Assembly (NCBI GenBank): GCA_002049455.2
Contig: KV918810.1
Location: 248,001 to 312,000 of the forward strand
Source: Porphyra umbilicalis
Taxonomy: Eukaryota; Rhodophyta; Bangiophyceae; Bangiales; Bangiaceae
Reading direction: 5' to 3'
Length of the DNA: 64,000 bases
Position numbers and translations under genes: made by a program. Positions within the stretch are counted from its first letter, which is position 1. Each line of letters starts with the position of its first letter. Shown one piece after another: positions 10,545 to 21,010 of the stretch. The notes beneath the pieces are model-generated. The model had not been told where the DNA came from, ran no database searches, and saw nothing but the letters and a program-made list of their open reading frames with translations.

Positions 10545-12571
10545 GTGGGGCCAGCAGCACCGATAGTCAGAAGGAGTCCCAGGCAGAAGGAGGGGGGGTG
10601 TTGCGTGGCCTCGGCAACTTCAGAGTGAGTGGAAAATGCGGCCGTGCGGTGCTGTACAAAGGCGTTAGCGGCACCGGCGTGGTCGCCATCCAACGCAGCC
10701 CTGCAACAGTAAAGAACGCCGAGCAGAGGCAGAAGGCGTGGAGGATACAGTACAGTACCAAAACTGTCTGCACACAATTCATCAAGTGGCCCGCCATAGA
10801 AACTGCTCGACTGACACGCCGAACAGCAGACAATGCCGTTTCAGCAGTATTGGCGAACCTTCGTAGTGCCGAACCCTGGTTCGCAGGTAGGGTTGGTTAA
10901 TCAAACTCGGTTAAAATTCATTTCTTGGTCAATGTCTGGTGAAGGACCACGAACCAATGGCAGACCGAGTACCGGCTCAATTGAATAGTAAACACATGAT
11001 GAGATCTCGTGAGCTCTACCGTCATTGCTCACTTGTACAAGGGGGTGGCGCACTTTGTAGCCCTCGTGATAATTTACAGAAGAGTGGGCAACCTTGTCTG
11101 AATCCATCACCATCAGAGGGCGGCAGCACGCTCGATCGTAGACTTGAGTTTCAATGTCTAGGATCTTGCACCCATGGCCAAGGAAATGCTTCTAGGCCGG
11201 TTCTGAAGTGGTCCTGGCGGCGATAGATCGCCAATGTCAAGCCTACTTGACACAAGAGATTACTCGATCGCGGATCATCTCCGAATGATCGCGTGGACTG
11301 CGCTGCAAGTGCGGTGAGTCTCACGCGAGGGCGATCGAGTTGCGCTCAGTTATCAAATGGATATTATATAAGCGGGACGTATATAAGTGCGCAATAATTG
11401 CATAGAGTGGTGCCACTCCCGGAGACGGTTGTCACACCTGCCGCCTCTCCTGGTGGCTCTTTCCACTTGCCTCCTGCCATCATTCGGGAATCTTCACAGC
11501 AGTAAATTCGCGCCGTGGCCTCTCGCCAACCACGCACAGCACCAGCACCGTCGTTGGTGAATATCACTTCACAGCACCACGACAGACGCGGCCTTTACGC
11601 TGCCCTCAAGTGCCATGTCCACCTCGGGTGTTGCTGCCCTGTTTTGATCGTCGGCCCGGCCGCCATCACGTGCCACTCAGACCTCAGAGTACTCTGATGG
11701 TGAAGCAGGCAAGGCAAGTGATCGACCTTTGGTGCCTCCTGTTTGGTGGCCGTGAGCCAGGCTCAACTGGGGCAGTGTACGCTGCAGAGCGCAGTGTACT
11801 TTATTTTCGATCCAAGACCGAAGTACCAAGAGATGGGGTTTTTCTGTCCGGGCTTGGCAGTTGCCCGAACTCTGGCGCACTGACAGCTGCGCAGTCGACG
11901 AAGTCGTAGAGAACCAATGATTGACGGACATAAATTCCACTCAGCCGATTGCGCTTGGCCATCCGACCTTACTACACTATTCGCAGGTGTCTCGTGGCCA
12001 GCTTTGCACACACTGGTGTGGAGAAATATCCGCGGCGTGGCCGACCATCCAGGGCACCCCCCTTCTTGGGCAATGTGCGCTGCGGGGCGGATCAGGACGT
12101 GCCGGTGTATGCTGGTGGCGCCGCGCTGTGCCTCCACTGGTCAAGACGGACCTGTGGCCCTTTCCCCCCGCACACGCTCCCCGCCCGTCATCACCGTGAG
12201 GGGGGGGGAAGGGCCTCGGACCGCCTACCGCCGCGCGGGGGGCGGCGGCGCGCTCGGCTGGCTCTGCAAGCACCGAAGCGCGGCATTGCATCGGCGGGCG
12301 CCGCGTGGCTTCCAACCGCCCGCCCCCATCGGCCGCACCCACCGTCTGCAGTCGCGCCCGCGCGCCTACCGACAGCGCGTGCCCGCCCCGCGCGCTCGGC
12401 CGTCGCGCCGACCGCGTCGGTGGGCTACCGCGGTCGTGTAGCCTACGCTTCCTCCCGCTGCTTGTTTGCTCTCCCCTCTCCCCATTCCATTTTTGCGTCT
12501 CCATCCTTCTCTTTTTTTTTTTTTTTCGCATCCCCGCTGGTCCCCCCTCGCCGGCCCCCTCCGCGTCGACC
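10545..12571. other. intergenic between divergent genes
   Basis: Lies between the divergently transcribed SDHAF4 (-) and phytyltransferase (+) genes and so should hold both promoters. A T-rich run at 12511-12526, about 45 bases before the phytyltransferase ATG, is probably 5' leader. 11192-11214 contains CTAGGCCGGTTCTGAAGTGG, related to the dispersed repeat at 782-897 and 24375-24434. No further gene recognised. Confidence 0.5.
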
Positions 12572-14191
12572 ATGTCGCCGCCGTGGTCATCTGCCGCAGG
12601 TGCGGTCGCCCCGTCGGCGCCGACGCATGATCGGTGTCGGCCCCTGCGATGGCCCCAACCCCCCGCCACCACGCGGGCGCTGCCGCCGGCCTTTGTGACG
12701 CCATCGCCGGCCATGGCACGGTCTGGCTGCCGAGCGGGCGCCTCGATGCGGCGGCCGCCGGCCCGCCTGTCGGCCATGGCCGGCCGGCCAGCCCTCGGCG
12801 GGTGGGTGCGGCGCGGCGACGGGACGCGCGTGACGGCGGGGCGACCGGCGGGGCGGTCGGTACCGCGGCGGTTCGCCGGCGGCCGGCGACAACCGCCAGT
12901 GGCCACTGACGCGGCGGCGCGGGTCGGCACCGTCGGCGACCGGCCAGAGGAGCAGCCGCTCGGCGGCGATGCGGGCGTCGCCGCCGCTGCCGCCGCCGCC
13001 GCCGCCGACCGCTTGCGCGACCGCGTGCCGACCGCCGCCCGCGTCGGCCGCGTCGTCCGGGGGCTGTGGCAGTTTACACGCCCCCACACCCTCATCGGCA
13101 CCTTCCTGTCGGTCGTCAGCTTGTCCGCCCTCGCCCTCCGGTCGGGGCCCGCCGGTGGCGCCGCCGCGGCCGCCAGCAGCCTCCTCCGCTCCACGCCGCC
13201 AGAGGCGCTGGCGCGGGGCGCGGCGGCAGCGTCGCCGCTGGGCGCCCTCGCTGCCCTCCCCGCGGCCGCCGTCGGGGCGGTTGCGTCGGTGCCCGCCTCC
13301 TTTTGGCCGGCCTTTTGGACGGCGATGGTGCCCGCGCTGCTGCTCAACGTCTTCATCGTCGGCCTCAACCAGCTGTGTGACATCCCCATTGACGCCATCA
13401 ACAAGCCCTTTTTGCCCCTCCCCGCCCGCGCGCTGTCGGTGCCGGCGGCCATTGCCGCGGTCGTGGCTTGCCTGGCCGGCGGGGTGGCGGTTGGCCTCGC
13501 TTCCCCTGCAACGACGCTGCCGCTGCAGGTCGTGCTCTTTGCGTCGACGGCGCTCGGCGTTGCCTACTCGGCGCCGCCGCTGCGGCTCAAGCGGTTTGCG
13601 GTGCTCGCGTCGGCGTGCGTGCTGTCCGTGCGGGGGCTGCTGATCAACGCGGGCTTCTTCCTCCACATGCGCGTCGCACTCGGCGCGGGGGCGGGCACCG
13701 CCGCTGTCGCCGCCGCGGGCGCGACGGGCGCCGCCCCGCCGACCGCCGCGGCGGCGGCAGCCACGTGGGCGCTCATGACGCCCGTGGCGAGCGGCGCCTG
13801 CGCGTTTTTCGTCGGCTATGGCCTGCTCATTGCGCTCTTTAAGGACGTGCCCGACGTGGCCGGCGACGCTGCGCACGCGGTGCGGACGCTGTCGGTGCGC
13901 CTCGGCGCACGGCGGGTGTTTGGCGGATGCGTGGCGGGCCTCGCTGCCCTGTTTTTGGCCGCTTCCGCCGGGGCGGCGAGCCTCGCGACGGGGCTCGCCG
14001 CCAAGGTGGGGCTTGCCGCCGCGCACGCGGCGGCTGCGGGCGTGGTTCTCTCGAAGTCGCGGTCGGTGGACGTGGCCAAGGAGGGGGGGAACGTGGCCGA
14101 AGGTGCCCCGGGCAGCGTATCGCGCTACTACCTGCGGGTCGTGTGGGTGTTGTTTTACCTCGAGTACCTGCTACTGCCCTTTGCCGGTTGA
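12572..14191 (+). CDS. VTE2: homogentisate phytyltransferase (UbiA family), plastid
   Basis: Joins phytyl diphosphate to homogentisate with loss of CO2, the committed step of tocopherol (vitamin E) synthesis at plastid membranes. 539 residues. The UbiA prenyl-diphosphate/Mg motifs are NQLCDIPIDAINKP (about 266-279) and KDVPDVAGD (about 424-432). TRPHTLIGT (about 169-177), LRLKRFAVLASACVLSVRGL and VRLGARRVFGGCV match the phytyl- rather than the solanesyltransferase branch, which reads TKDLPDVEGD and lacks RLG-RVF. Several hydrophobic helices follow residue 170. The first ~165 residues are Arg/Ala/Pro-rich with almost no helix and are probably a transit peptide. The start is the ATG at 12572; the frame is open further upstream, but only with non-ATG codons. 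ATG 12712 is an alternative. No frame break. Confidence 0.9.
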   Translation: MSPPWSSAAGAVAPSAPTHDRCRPLRWPQPPATTRALPPAFVTPSPAMARSGCRAGASMRRPPARLSAMAGRPALGGWVRRGDGTRVTAGRPAGRSVPRRFAGGRRQPPVATDAAARVGTVGDRPEEQPLGGDAGVAAAAAAAAADRLRDRVPTAARVGRVVRGLWQFTRPHTLIGTFLSVVSLSALALRSGPAGGAAAAASSLLRSTPPEALARGAAAASPLGALAALPAAAVGAVASVPASFWPAFWTAMVPALLLNVFIVGLNQLCDIPIDAINKPFLPLPARALSVPAAIAAVVACLAGGVAVGLASPATTLPLQVVLFASTALGVAYSAPPLRLKRFAVLASACVLSVRGLLINAGFFLHMRVALGAGAGTAAVAAAGATGAAPPTAAAAAATWALMTPVASGACAFFVGYGLLIALFKDVPDVAGDAAHAVRTLSVRLGARRVFGGCVAGLAALFLAASAGAASLATGLAAKVGLAAAHAAAAGVVLSKSRSVDVAKEGGNVAEGAPGSVSRYYLRVVWVLFYLEYLLLPFAG

Positions 14192-16728
14192 GCGGTTGGT
14201 GGTGTGTGGTGACGTCCGAGGGGGTCTGATGGAGGGGGAGGCGAGGTTTGGTGGAGAGGACATGGATGCAGCGTACGCCTGTGTGCTCGTAGGCACCAAG
14301 CCGACGCATCCGTGGACGGACGTGCTGTGCCAGAGGTGTTTGGGTGGACCCTCGCGGCAGGCCGGCTGTTTCGACGGCCTCGGCGACTAGTTTTTCCTTC
14401 CCTTTTGTTGTCGCTTTTTTGTCTTTCTGGGGTTGATGGGTGGATCGCGAGTGTGGGAAAGAAACGGGCGTATGAGACGTGGCGCAAGGGCAGTATCGGT
14501 CTGATCAGCTGGTTGAGTGCGAAACGGCTTAAAAAGGTGCAATGCAGTCCAAGTGGATGATCGCGATACAATAGATGTGCATTTCGACCCCCCGACAACT
14601 CGATCCTTGCAGCACCCGGATCGTCTCGAGGTCGAACACTAGCCCAGTGCTAGTATCGGCCAATCAGAGGCTTAATGTAAGAGGATCATGCATAATAGCT
14701 GATCGTTGCGCACGCTGCACGGGTCTTGGTATGCTGGCCATCTGCTCCGCGCACCGCAGGGACGGCTCAAGCTGCATCCGTCTCTCTGCTCCCTTGTACT
14801 GCGTGCCCGTGAAGGCGACTCCCGGCCCACCCACATGGATACTCTGCCCGCTCACCCGCACGAGTACCATTGGGCTGTTTTTCTAATGGCGGGTCTGGAT
14901 CACCGTCGTAGCGGCGCCCACGTCGGGACGCGGCAGCTGGCTGCTCACCCCCCCGGGGACATCAAAGGCCCTTTTCGACCACCGACTGAATGCCGACTAC
15001 TGTGAGCGCCTGCAACAGACGGTAATGTTTGCAATGGTGGAGCAGGTGAAAGGCTCGGGGTTGGCGAAGCGAACGCCCAGAAGAAAACCACAGACAGAAT
15101 GAAACCAGCGTGGCAGAAGGAGCACAAGAGGGTGGACGGGGAGGCCGATTTGACATCAGCCAATGCGAGTCATTCAATTTCGATTGTAGCCTGCGCCATC
15201 TACTTGGTGTTGGTCTGTATTTGTGGCGAGATCTGAGTTTTTGTGCGAGTTGGTCTCCGTTGCCGCAAAGATCCCGACCCTCCAGCAGCAGCCGACCGCG
15301 GAGCAGGGTCACATTCTTGCCCGCGCGATCATCGCTGCAGGCGGCAGCCCAACAGAACGCCGAACAGAATCGCTGTTGGGCAACAGCCGAACAGAAGGCC
15401 ATCTGTTGGGGCCGTCTGTTCGGGAACAGACGCCAAACAGAACGCCATTCTGTTCGGCGCGGTCGTTCCAGAAATCCCGTGATCCAGCACCTAGCACGGA
15501 ACAGGACTGTAAATAACATAATCGCATCTGTTGGGCGTCTGTTCGGCAACAGACGCCAAACAGAATGGCGTTCTGTTGGGGCTGCCACCTGCAGCGATGA
15601 TCTCACCGGCACGTCGTACCTCGTCGTGGTGGTTCGTGCGCACCGTCCACCCCCGCCTGCTCCTATGTTTTGCCTTAAACTCTCTCGCCCCTCCCGCCCC
15701 CCCCCCCCCATATCGAACTTTTTGCCCGCCGCTTTGCCCCCGGACATGCAGTCGCCAACGACGACTGGCACCTGTCATCATCCGACCACGGTATGTCTGC
15801 TTCCTGTTGATGACGGTGGCCTGGTGCTCCCGAATCTGCTGGCTCGTCTATTGTTGCGAGGGCGGTGGGGAGGGGGGGGGGGAGAGGGTTGCGGAAAGGT
15901 TGTGTTCTCGTCTGCGTCCGTGTGTTTCTCTTTCCTCATTGAGCGTGAGGGGCGTGGTACCCACAACCCGGCGCGTAGCGCTGGGCATTGTTTCTCGTCG
16001 TTGTTTGTGTCCTTTTTGTTTCGCTACCTCCACAAGGACGTAGCCAGTCGTTTCATGCCGCCATCTGTTCAGCAGCGCACGAGCAGGCGTTCTTGCCATC
16101 GTGGGCGGCGTAGCGCCACGTACAGCCAAAAAAGAAAAAAAACGCGGCACCAGCACCGCGACCGATGCCCGGCGCCCGGCTGCTGCCCGGTGCAGGCAGG
16201 TCTTAACGTCCCTGGCTTAATCGTGCACAGCCATCCTAAGAGCATCTCGTGATCGGTCTTGCGTTTCCATTCGCGACGGGGTCCGTGCACCTGGACGGGA
16301 TTGTGACAAGAAATCGCTTGTTCAGGCCTTGTGCCGTGACGAAACCCTGAACGGGGTTTCCTCCCGTCCAGGCTGCAGGTTTTTCTGACAATGACCAGAG
16401 CGAACGTCGCCGGCGGCTCGTTCGCGAGCAACCACCCGTGGCCGCAAGAGCTGCTGCTGGTTCCGTCGCGGCGCGCCGCCGCCATCCCAGACGCGGCGCA
16501 TGCCCTTTGTCGAGAGCAGAGTCTCTCCTCCCGCACTTCCATCGTATCCTTCGTTGCTGCTTTCTGCACCCCGTTTCCCTCCCCACTCTCCCCGCTTCCG
16601 TCTGTTTCTTCTTTTTTTCCCCTGCTCTTGGGGCGTGGCGTTACCCACCCCCATCCACCACTCGGGACACGCCGTTCCCATCTTCCCCGGGCGCCCCCCC
16701 CCCCCCCCCCCCCCACCGTAGCGCCACA
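14192..16728. other. intergenic, with an inverted-repeat element
   Basis: Between two same-strand genes. Apart from the inverted-repeat block at 15327-15603 I see no gene, RNA or known repeat. 16520-16728 is pyrimidine-rich with a C17 run and is probably the 5' leader of the MATE gene. Confidence 0.5.
15327..15603. mobile_element. foldback/MITE-like inverted-repeat block
   Basis: The left arm GATCATCGCTGCAGGCGGCA... (15327-15361) is the reverse complement of the right arm at 15567-15602 with one mismatch and one indel. The ~200 bases between are built of short words CTGTTSGG, AACAGACGCCAAACAGAA and their complements, so the whole block can fold into nested hairpins. There is no coding capacity. 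This fits a non-autonomous element; the superfamily is unknown and no clear target duplication was found. Confidence 0.55.
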
Positions 16729-18363
16729 ATGGGTACTGCCGACGTGCGCAGCGAGGCCGCTGCCCTCTTTGCCCTCACATGGCCGACCTACATTGCGCTC
16801 CTGTGCGAGGTCGGCATGAGCACCGTCGCCGCCGTCTTTCTCGGGCGCACCGGCTCGCCGGCGACGCTCGGCGGCGCGTACCTCGGCATCAGCCTCGCCA
16901 ACGTGCTCGCGTCGGCCCCCATCATGGGCGTGGCGACGGCGCAGGGCACGCTCAGCGCACAAGCCAATGGGGCCGGCCGCCCACACTTGGTCGGCCTCTA
17001 TCTGCAGCGCGGGTTGGCGGTCAACCTCGGCATCTCCCTCCTGGTGCTACCGCTGCTGTGGTGGCCGACGCCGCTGCTGTGGTTCCTCGTCGGCGGCCGC
17101 GCGGCCGACGGCACGGCGGCGGGGGGGCAAGGGCACGTGGTGGCCGTGGCCACCTCCTTCCTGCGCGCCTACTCGCCAGTGCTCCTCCCGCTGAGTGCCT
17201 ATGACGCGCTGCGGCGGTACCTGCTCGCGCAGGACATTGCAACGCCACTCCTCTGGTCGTCGGCCGCCGGGTTGGTGGCCAACCTTGGCCTCCATGCGCT
17301 CCTCGTGTCGGGCGCGGGGCTGGGCATTCTCGGCTCAGCCGTTGCCCTGGTCGTGGCGCAAGTTGTCAATGTCGCCGTCCTCGTCACCATCATCCTGTCG
17401 GGGCGCCTTCACACCCGCACGTGGGGCGGCTGGGCGCCCGCCCGCGCCGCGTCCAACCTTCGCCCCTACCTCGCGCTCGGCCTGCCGGGCCTTGTGCAGG
17501 TTTGCGCCGAGTGGTGGGCCATGGAGGGCACCCTCTTTCTCGTTGCGCGTTATGGCGCGGTGCCGCTGGCCGCCCACGCGGCCCTGATGAACGTGTCGTT
17601 CTTGGCCTACCTCGCGCCACTGGCCGTTGGCACCGCCGCGTCGACGCGCGTCGGCGCGGCGCTCGGGCGCGGGGCGGCGGCGGCGGCGCGGCGTGCCGCG
17701 TGGGTGGCTGTCGCCGCCGGCGCGTCAACGGGAGTGGCCACGTGCTCAGTCATTTGGGGCGCCCGCGCGTGGTGGCCCCGCCTGTACGTGGGGGGGGAAG
17801 CTGAGGAGGGCACCATCCTCGCGGCCCTGGCCGTCGTGCTGCCTGTGTTTGCCGTGTTTGGGCTGTCGGACACGCTGCAGGCAGTGCTCGGGGGGGTGCT
17901 GCGCGGAAGCGGGCGCCAATCCCTCGGTGCGTACGGCAACGCGGCGGCGTTTTGGGTGGTTGGCCTGCCCGCGGGGGGGGTGCTCGCCGCCCGGGCATGG
18001 GCGGCGGGCGGCGGCGCGGGGGGGGTCCTCCGCGGCATGTGGTCGGGCGTGGCCGCCAGCGAGTGGCTGCTGGTCCTCGGCGTCGGTGGGCTGCTGCTTG
18101 CCACCGACTGGGAGGCGCAAGTGCGGCGGGCGGAAGCGTTTGTGCGGGGGGGGGAGGCAGGCGCATCCCCCACCTCGTCGCTGCTCGGCGCCGTGGCGGG
18201 GTGCGGGTCGCCAGAGGAGCCCCCGACGCCGGCGCTGTCCTACTCCCCGCTGCTGGGCGTGGCCGTGCCGGGGTCGCGCAATGAGGGTGCGGTGTGGGCA
18301 CCCGAGGAGATGCCGCCATTGACCATGCCCGCGCAGTCGGCACCGGTGAGCTATGGAACCTAG
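16729..18363 (+). CDS. MATE-family multidrug/toxin efflux transporter
   Basis: 544-residue membrane protein of the MATE family, which exports cationic or organic compounds in exchange for Na+ or H+. It shows the two-lobe pattern: LFALTWPTYIALLCEVGMST with FLGRTGSPATLGGAYLG near the N-terminus, and the second-half equivalent YLALGLPGLVQVCAEWWAME with GAVPLAAHAALMNVSFLAYL from about residue 245. VGAALGRG (second lobe) and GVLRGSGRQSLGAYGNAAAF near the end are typical. About 12 hydrophobic segments, then a ~90-residue soluble tail. The start is the ATG at 16729 (context CACAATGG), because the helix pattern begins at once; the in-frame upstream part is low-complexity leader. Substrate and membrane cannot be inferred. 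The frame is intact although several G8 runs are present. Confidence 0.92.
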   Translation: MGTADVRSEAAALFALTWPTYIALLCEVGMSTVAAVFLGRTGSPATLGGAYLGISLANVLASAPIMGVATAQGTLSAQANGAGRPHLVGLYLQRGLAVNLGISLLVLPLLWWPTPLLWFLVGGRAADGTAAGGQGHVVAVATSFLRAYSPVLLPLSAYDALRRYLLAQDIATPLLWSSAAGLVANLGLHALLVSGAGLGILGSAVALVVAQVVNVAVLVTIILSGRLHTRTWGGWAPARAASNLRPYLALGLPGLVQVCAEWWAMEGTLFLVARYGAVPLAAHAALMNVSFLAYLAPLAVGTAASTRVGAALGRGAAAAARRAAWVAVAAGASTGVATCSVIWGARAWWPRLYVGGEAEEGTILAALAVVLPVFAVFGLSDTLQAVLGGVLRGSGRQSLGAYGNAAAFWVVGLPAGGVLAARAWAAGGGAGGVLRGMWSGVAASEWLLVLGVGGLLLATDWEAQVRRAEAFVRGGEAGASPTSSLLGAVAGCGSPEEPPTPALSYSPLLGVAVPGSRNEGAVWAPEEMPPLTMPAQSAPVSYGT

Positions 18364-19680
18364 ACGTCCCATTTTGCTGGAGGTGTGGTGCATCATGAAC
18401 TACGGATGGGCAACTGGTTTAGCGTAACTGGTTGCGAGTGTTTTAAATTGCTATTTTGGACTAATCTGGCATCGACTAAACTTCCACGTTAGGGCAAACC
18501 CGGCAACGTCGGCCCCAAGTCTTACGAAATGTGGCGTAACGTGGCACACACGTGTCTCAACATGAAGAAAATGGGGCCTGGCCAATGCCCCATCAACGTC
18601 ATTTATGGCACTTCCCTAAAAAGTGGACACGCCGCGGATCGTTCGCACGATCACCCCTCTCACAGACCCCGTGAGGGGCTGCACGATGTCGACGGAGCGC
18701 ACGATGTCTTACAGAACAGCTCAACACGAGTTCGGATCCCAGGACATTTCTCGCCCATCACGTGGCCGGGATGGCGGAATCGAAAAGGGCGAGTGATGTG
18801 ATGCCCCATTGTCTCACCCAAGTGCGGCACGTCTGAATATAGGGCTACTTGTTGCGATTAAGATTCCCGGTTTTGACATCGCGCACGACATCGTGCTCGA
18901 TGCACGATGTCCACTTCGTGCTGTGTTTATCGGCAGCGTCTAACTGAGCCCGTGGAAGCGGGTCGGGTGATTTCGTCTCGATTAGGGCTGCCAATATCGG
19001 GCCTCTCGATCTGAAAAAAGCACATCGTGCAGGACATCGTGGTGGCCTGTGGAACGTGCAATCCGTAATTTCTGTGGTGCAAACATGTCCATCCGCCTCT
19101 CGCCACAGGCTGTCGGCGCATCTGTCGCATGCCAGCGCAGTAGGACGGTTCAATAGACGTCGAAACGGGCACGACGCTGGGGGGGACGTTCCGAGGGCAC
19201 ACGTATTGCTTTCGAGGGGGGCTATCTCGCGACCTTAACTACTTGACACTTATTGTCGCATAGTTGTAACAACTCTATATTTGACGTCATGCTGCTGCAA
19301 AAGATCCGACTGTCTTGTGCCAACCAGGAACCAAAACGTGACCGGTTTCAGGGGGGTCGTGCTCGCCACAGGGGAGCGTTCAATAAGGTCGGTGCGATAC
19401 GGGGGTTCAGCGTGCGGTGACCGACTGCCTGCGCCAAAGCGGGGGTGAGCACGAGTAGCTCTGCTCACGAGACAACCGCACCTCAACAACCACCACGGCG
19501 CCGCCGCCCGTGTCAACAGGGACACCCCGTCTGTGTCCTATCGCGCACCTTGCGTTGTGTCTTCGTCGTCACGCGCCGCGCACGACGCGAGCGTGCTTCT
19601 TGCACAGCTTCTAGTGTGTCGCTGTTGTGACCTTCTCGTTGCTCCACGCGCCGGGCGTGTGTGTCCGTGCTCTATCGAGA
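18364..19680. other. flank of Harbinger element 1
   Basis: No gene. 18678-19045 contains several copies of GCACGATGTC or its complement (for example 18680, 18700, 18890, 18903, 19021, 19035), which could be subterminal transposase sites. 19138-19391 contains pieces of the dispersed repeat described at 782-897. The element's left end must lie here, but I could not fix it. Confidence 0.5.
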
Positions 19681-20943
19681 ATGGTGTCTGCACGCCGAGA
19701 GGAGATTTGTCGCCTCCGGGCGCTGCTGAAGCGGGCGACCTTTGTCGTCGCGTTGCAGCATTCGGGCACAGTTTCACCGCGGTGTGTCTTTGCTGAGTTG
19801 GGGATGCTGTTGGTTGCGGCGCGCACACACCAGCGCCTCACTCACCTGCTGGCGACTCGGTACATGCTCTCCCGTCGCAATCGCATTCCCAAGTCTGGGG
19901 ACTGGAGAGATAGGGTGCTGCACGCACTGCCACCCTTGTACTTTCGCGCGCATCTGCGTGTAGAGGCGAGCACGTTTGAGTACCTTGTGTCTCGTTTGGA
20001 CTTGACGGCGTCTGATATTTTTTATCCGCCGTCCGGACGGCCGCAACTATCCGTCCGTATACAGCTCGCAATTGCTCTGTTTCGGTTCGGCCACTATGGC
20101 AACGCGGCGTCTGTTATAGTCGTGGCTCAGCGCTTCGGGGTTTCCCCAGGAACTGTAGTCAATGCGACCAAGCGGGTTTTGTCGGCCATTTTGCGTTGGG
20201 AGGCCGACGAAGTCCGTTGGCCTACTGCTGCCGAGCGCCAAGCGCATGCGCGGCAGTCCGAGGAGAGGTATGGGTTTAGGGGGTGCATTGGGGCGGTTGA
20301 TGGCACTACCATTCCTTTTGCGTACGCCCCTAGCGTTGACCCGTGGTGTTTTTTCGACAGGCACAAGCGCTACAGCGTGAATGTACTGATTTCCTGTGAT
20401 TGGGACCTACGGATCACGAGCGTGGTCCAAGGCTTTACGGGCGCGGTGCCTGACACGGTGGTGCAAGCAGCTGCCCCATGGCATATTTACCCAGAGCGGT
20501 ACTTCTCCCCTGGCCAATACCTTTTGGGTGACAAGGGTATGCTGGGTTCTGTTCGCGTGCTTCTACCTCACAAGGGGCCAGCGGCCTATATCCGTGCCAA
20601 CCGCAACTACAACTACCAGCATGCACGGCGCCGCATTTCGGCCGAGAAGGTCATTGGTGTACTCAAGGGGCGCTTTGCCAGTCTCAAGGAGCTACGGGCA
20701 CCAGTGGCGTCGGATGCTGATTTTACCAGACTAATGGAGTGGGTGGCGGTTTGCGCCACGCTCCACAACGTTTGCATTCGGCTTGGCGACACGTCCCCTG
20801 AAGTGGCCGTGGACGCGGCCGACGTGGCCAACGCGGCGCCCGGATCCGCGGTGCCTCTCCCCGCGGCGGCAAGTGCCGCGAGAAGCCGCGTGCAGCAGCA
20901 AGTGTTGCAGTACATGATTGCCCACGGTCGCTACCACTGGTGA
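19681..20943 (+). CDS. PIF/Harbinger-type transposase (DDE_Tnp_4), element 1
   Basis: 420-residue transposase that cuts and rejoins DNA of its own element in the nucleus. The catalytic triad is visible: D207 in CIGAVDGTTIPF, D284 in YLLGDKGML, E322 in RISAEKVIGVLKGRF, with the family-typical CATLHNVCIRLGD at the C-terminus. The N-terminal ~130 residues include a helix-turn-helix-like RFGVSPGTVVNATKRVL. Start is the ATG at 19681. The frame has no break, so the gene may be young or active. An AATAAA lies 58 bases past the stop. It converges on the accessory gene at 21011-22846 with 67 bases between the two coding ends. Confidence 0.92.
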   Translation: MVSARREEICRLRALLKRATFVVALQHSGTVSPRCVFAELGMLLVAARTHQRLTHLLATRYMLSRRNRIPKSGDWRDRVLHALPPLYFRAHLRVEASTFEYLVSRLDLTASDIFYPPSGRPQLSVRIQLAIALFRFGHYGNAASVIVVAQRFGVSPGTVVNATKRVLSAILRWEADEVRWPTAAERQAHARQSEERYGFRGCIGAVDGTTIPFAYAPSVDPWCFFDRHKRYSVNVLISCDWDLRITSVVQGFTGAVPDTVVQAAAPWHIYPERYFSPGQYLLGDKGMLGSVRVLLPHKGPAAYIRANRNYNYQHARRRISAEKVIGVLKGRFASLKELRAPVASDADFTRLMEWVAVCATLHNVCIRLGDTSPEVAVDAADVANAAPGSAVPLPAAASAARSRVQQQVLQYMIAHGRYHW

Positions 20944-21001
20944 TGTGTTCGATTGGATGTTTTTTTTTTTTTCCGCACCAGCATATTACTTAAAAAATAA
21001 T

Positions 21002-21007
21002 AATAAA
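21002..21007 (+). terminator. polyadenylation signal AATAAA
   Basis: AATAAA within an A/T-rich patch (20990-21008), 58 bases downstream of the transposase stop. It abuts the end of the convergent accessory gene, so the two 3' UTRs must overlap. Confidence 0.6.
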
Positions 21008-21010
21008 ATG

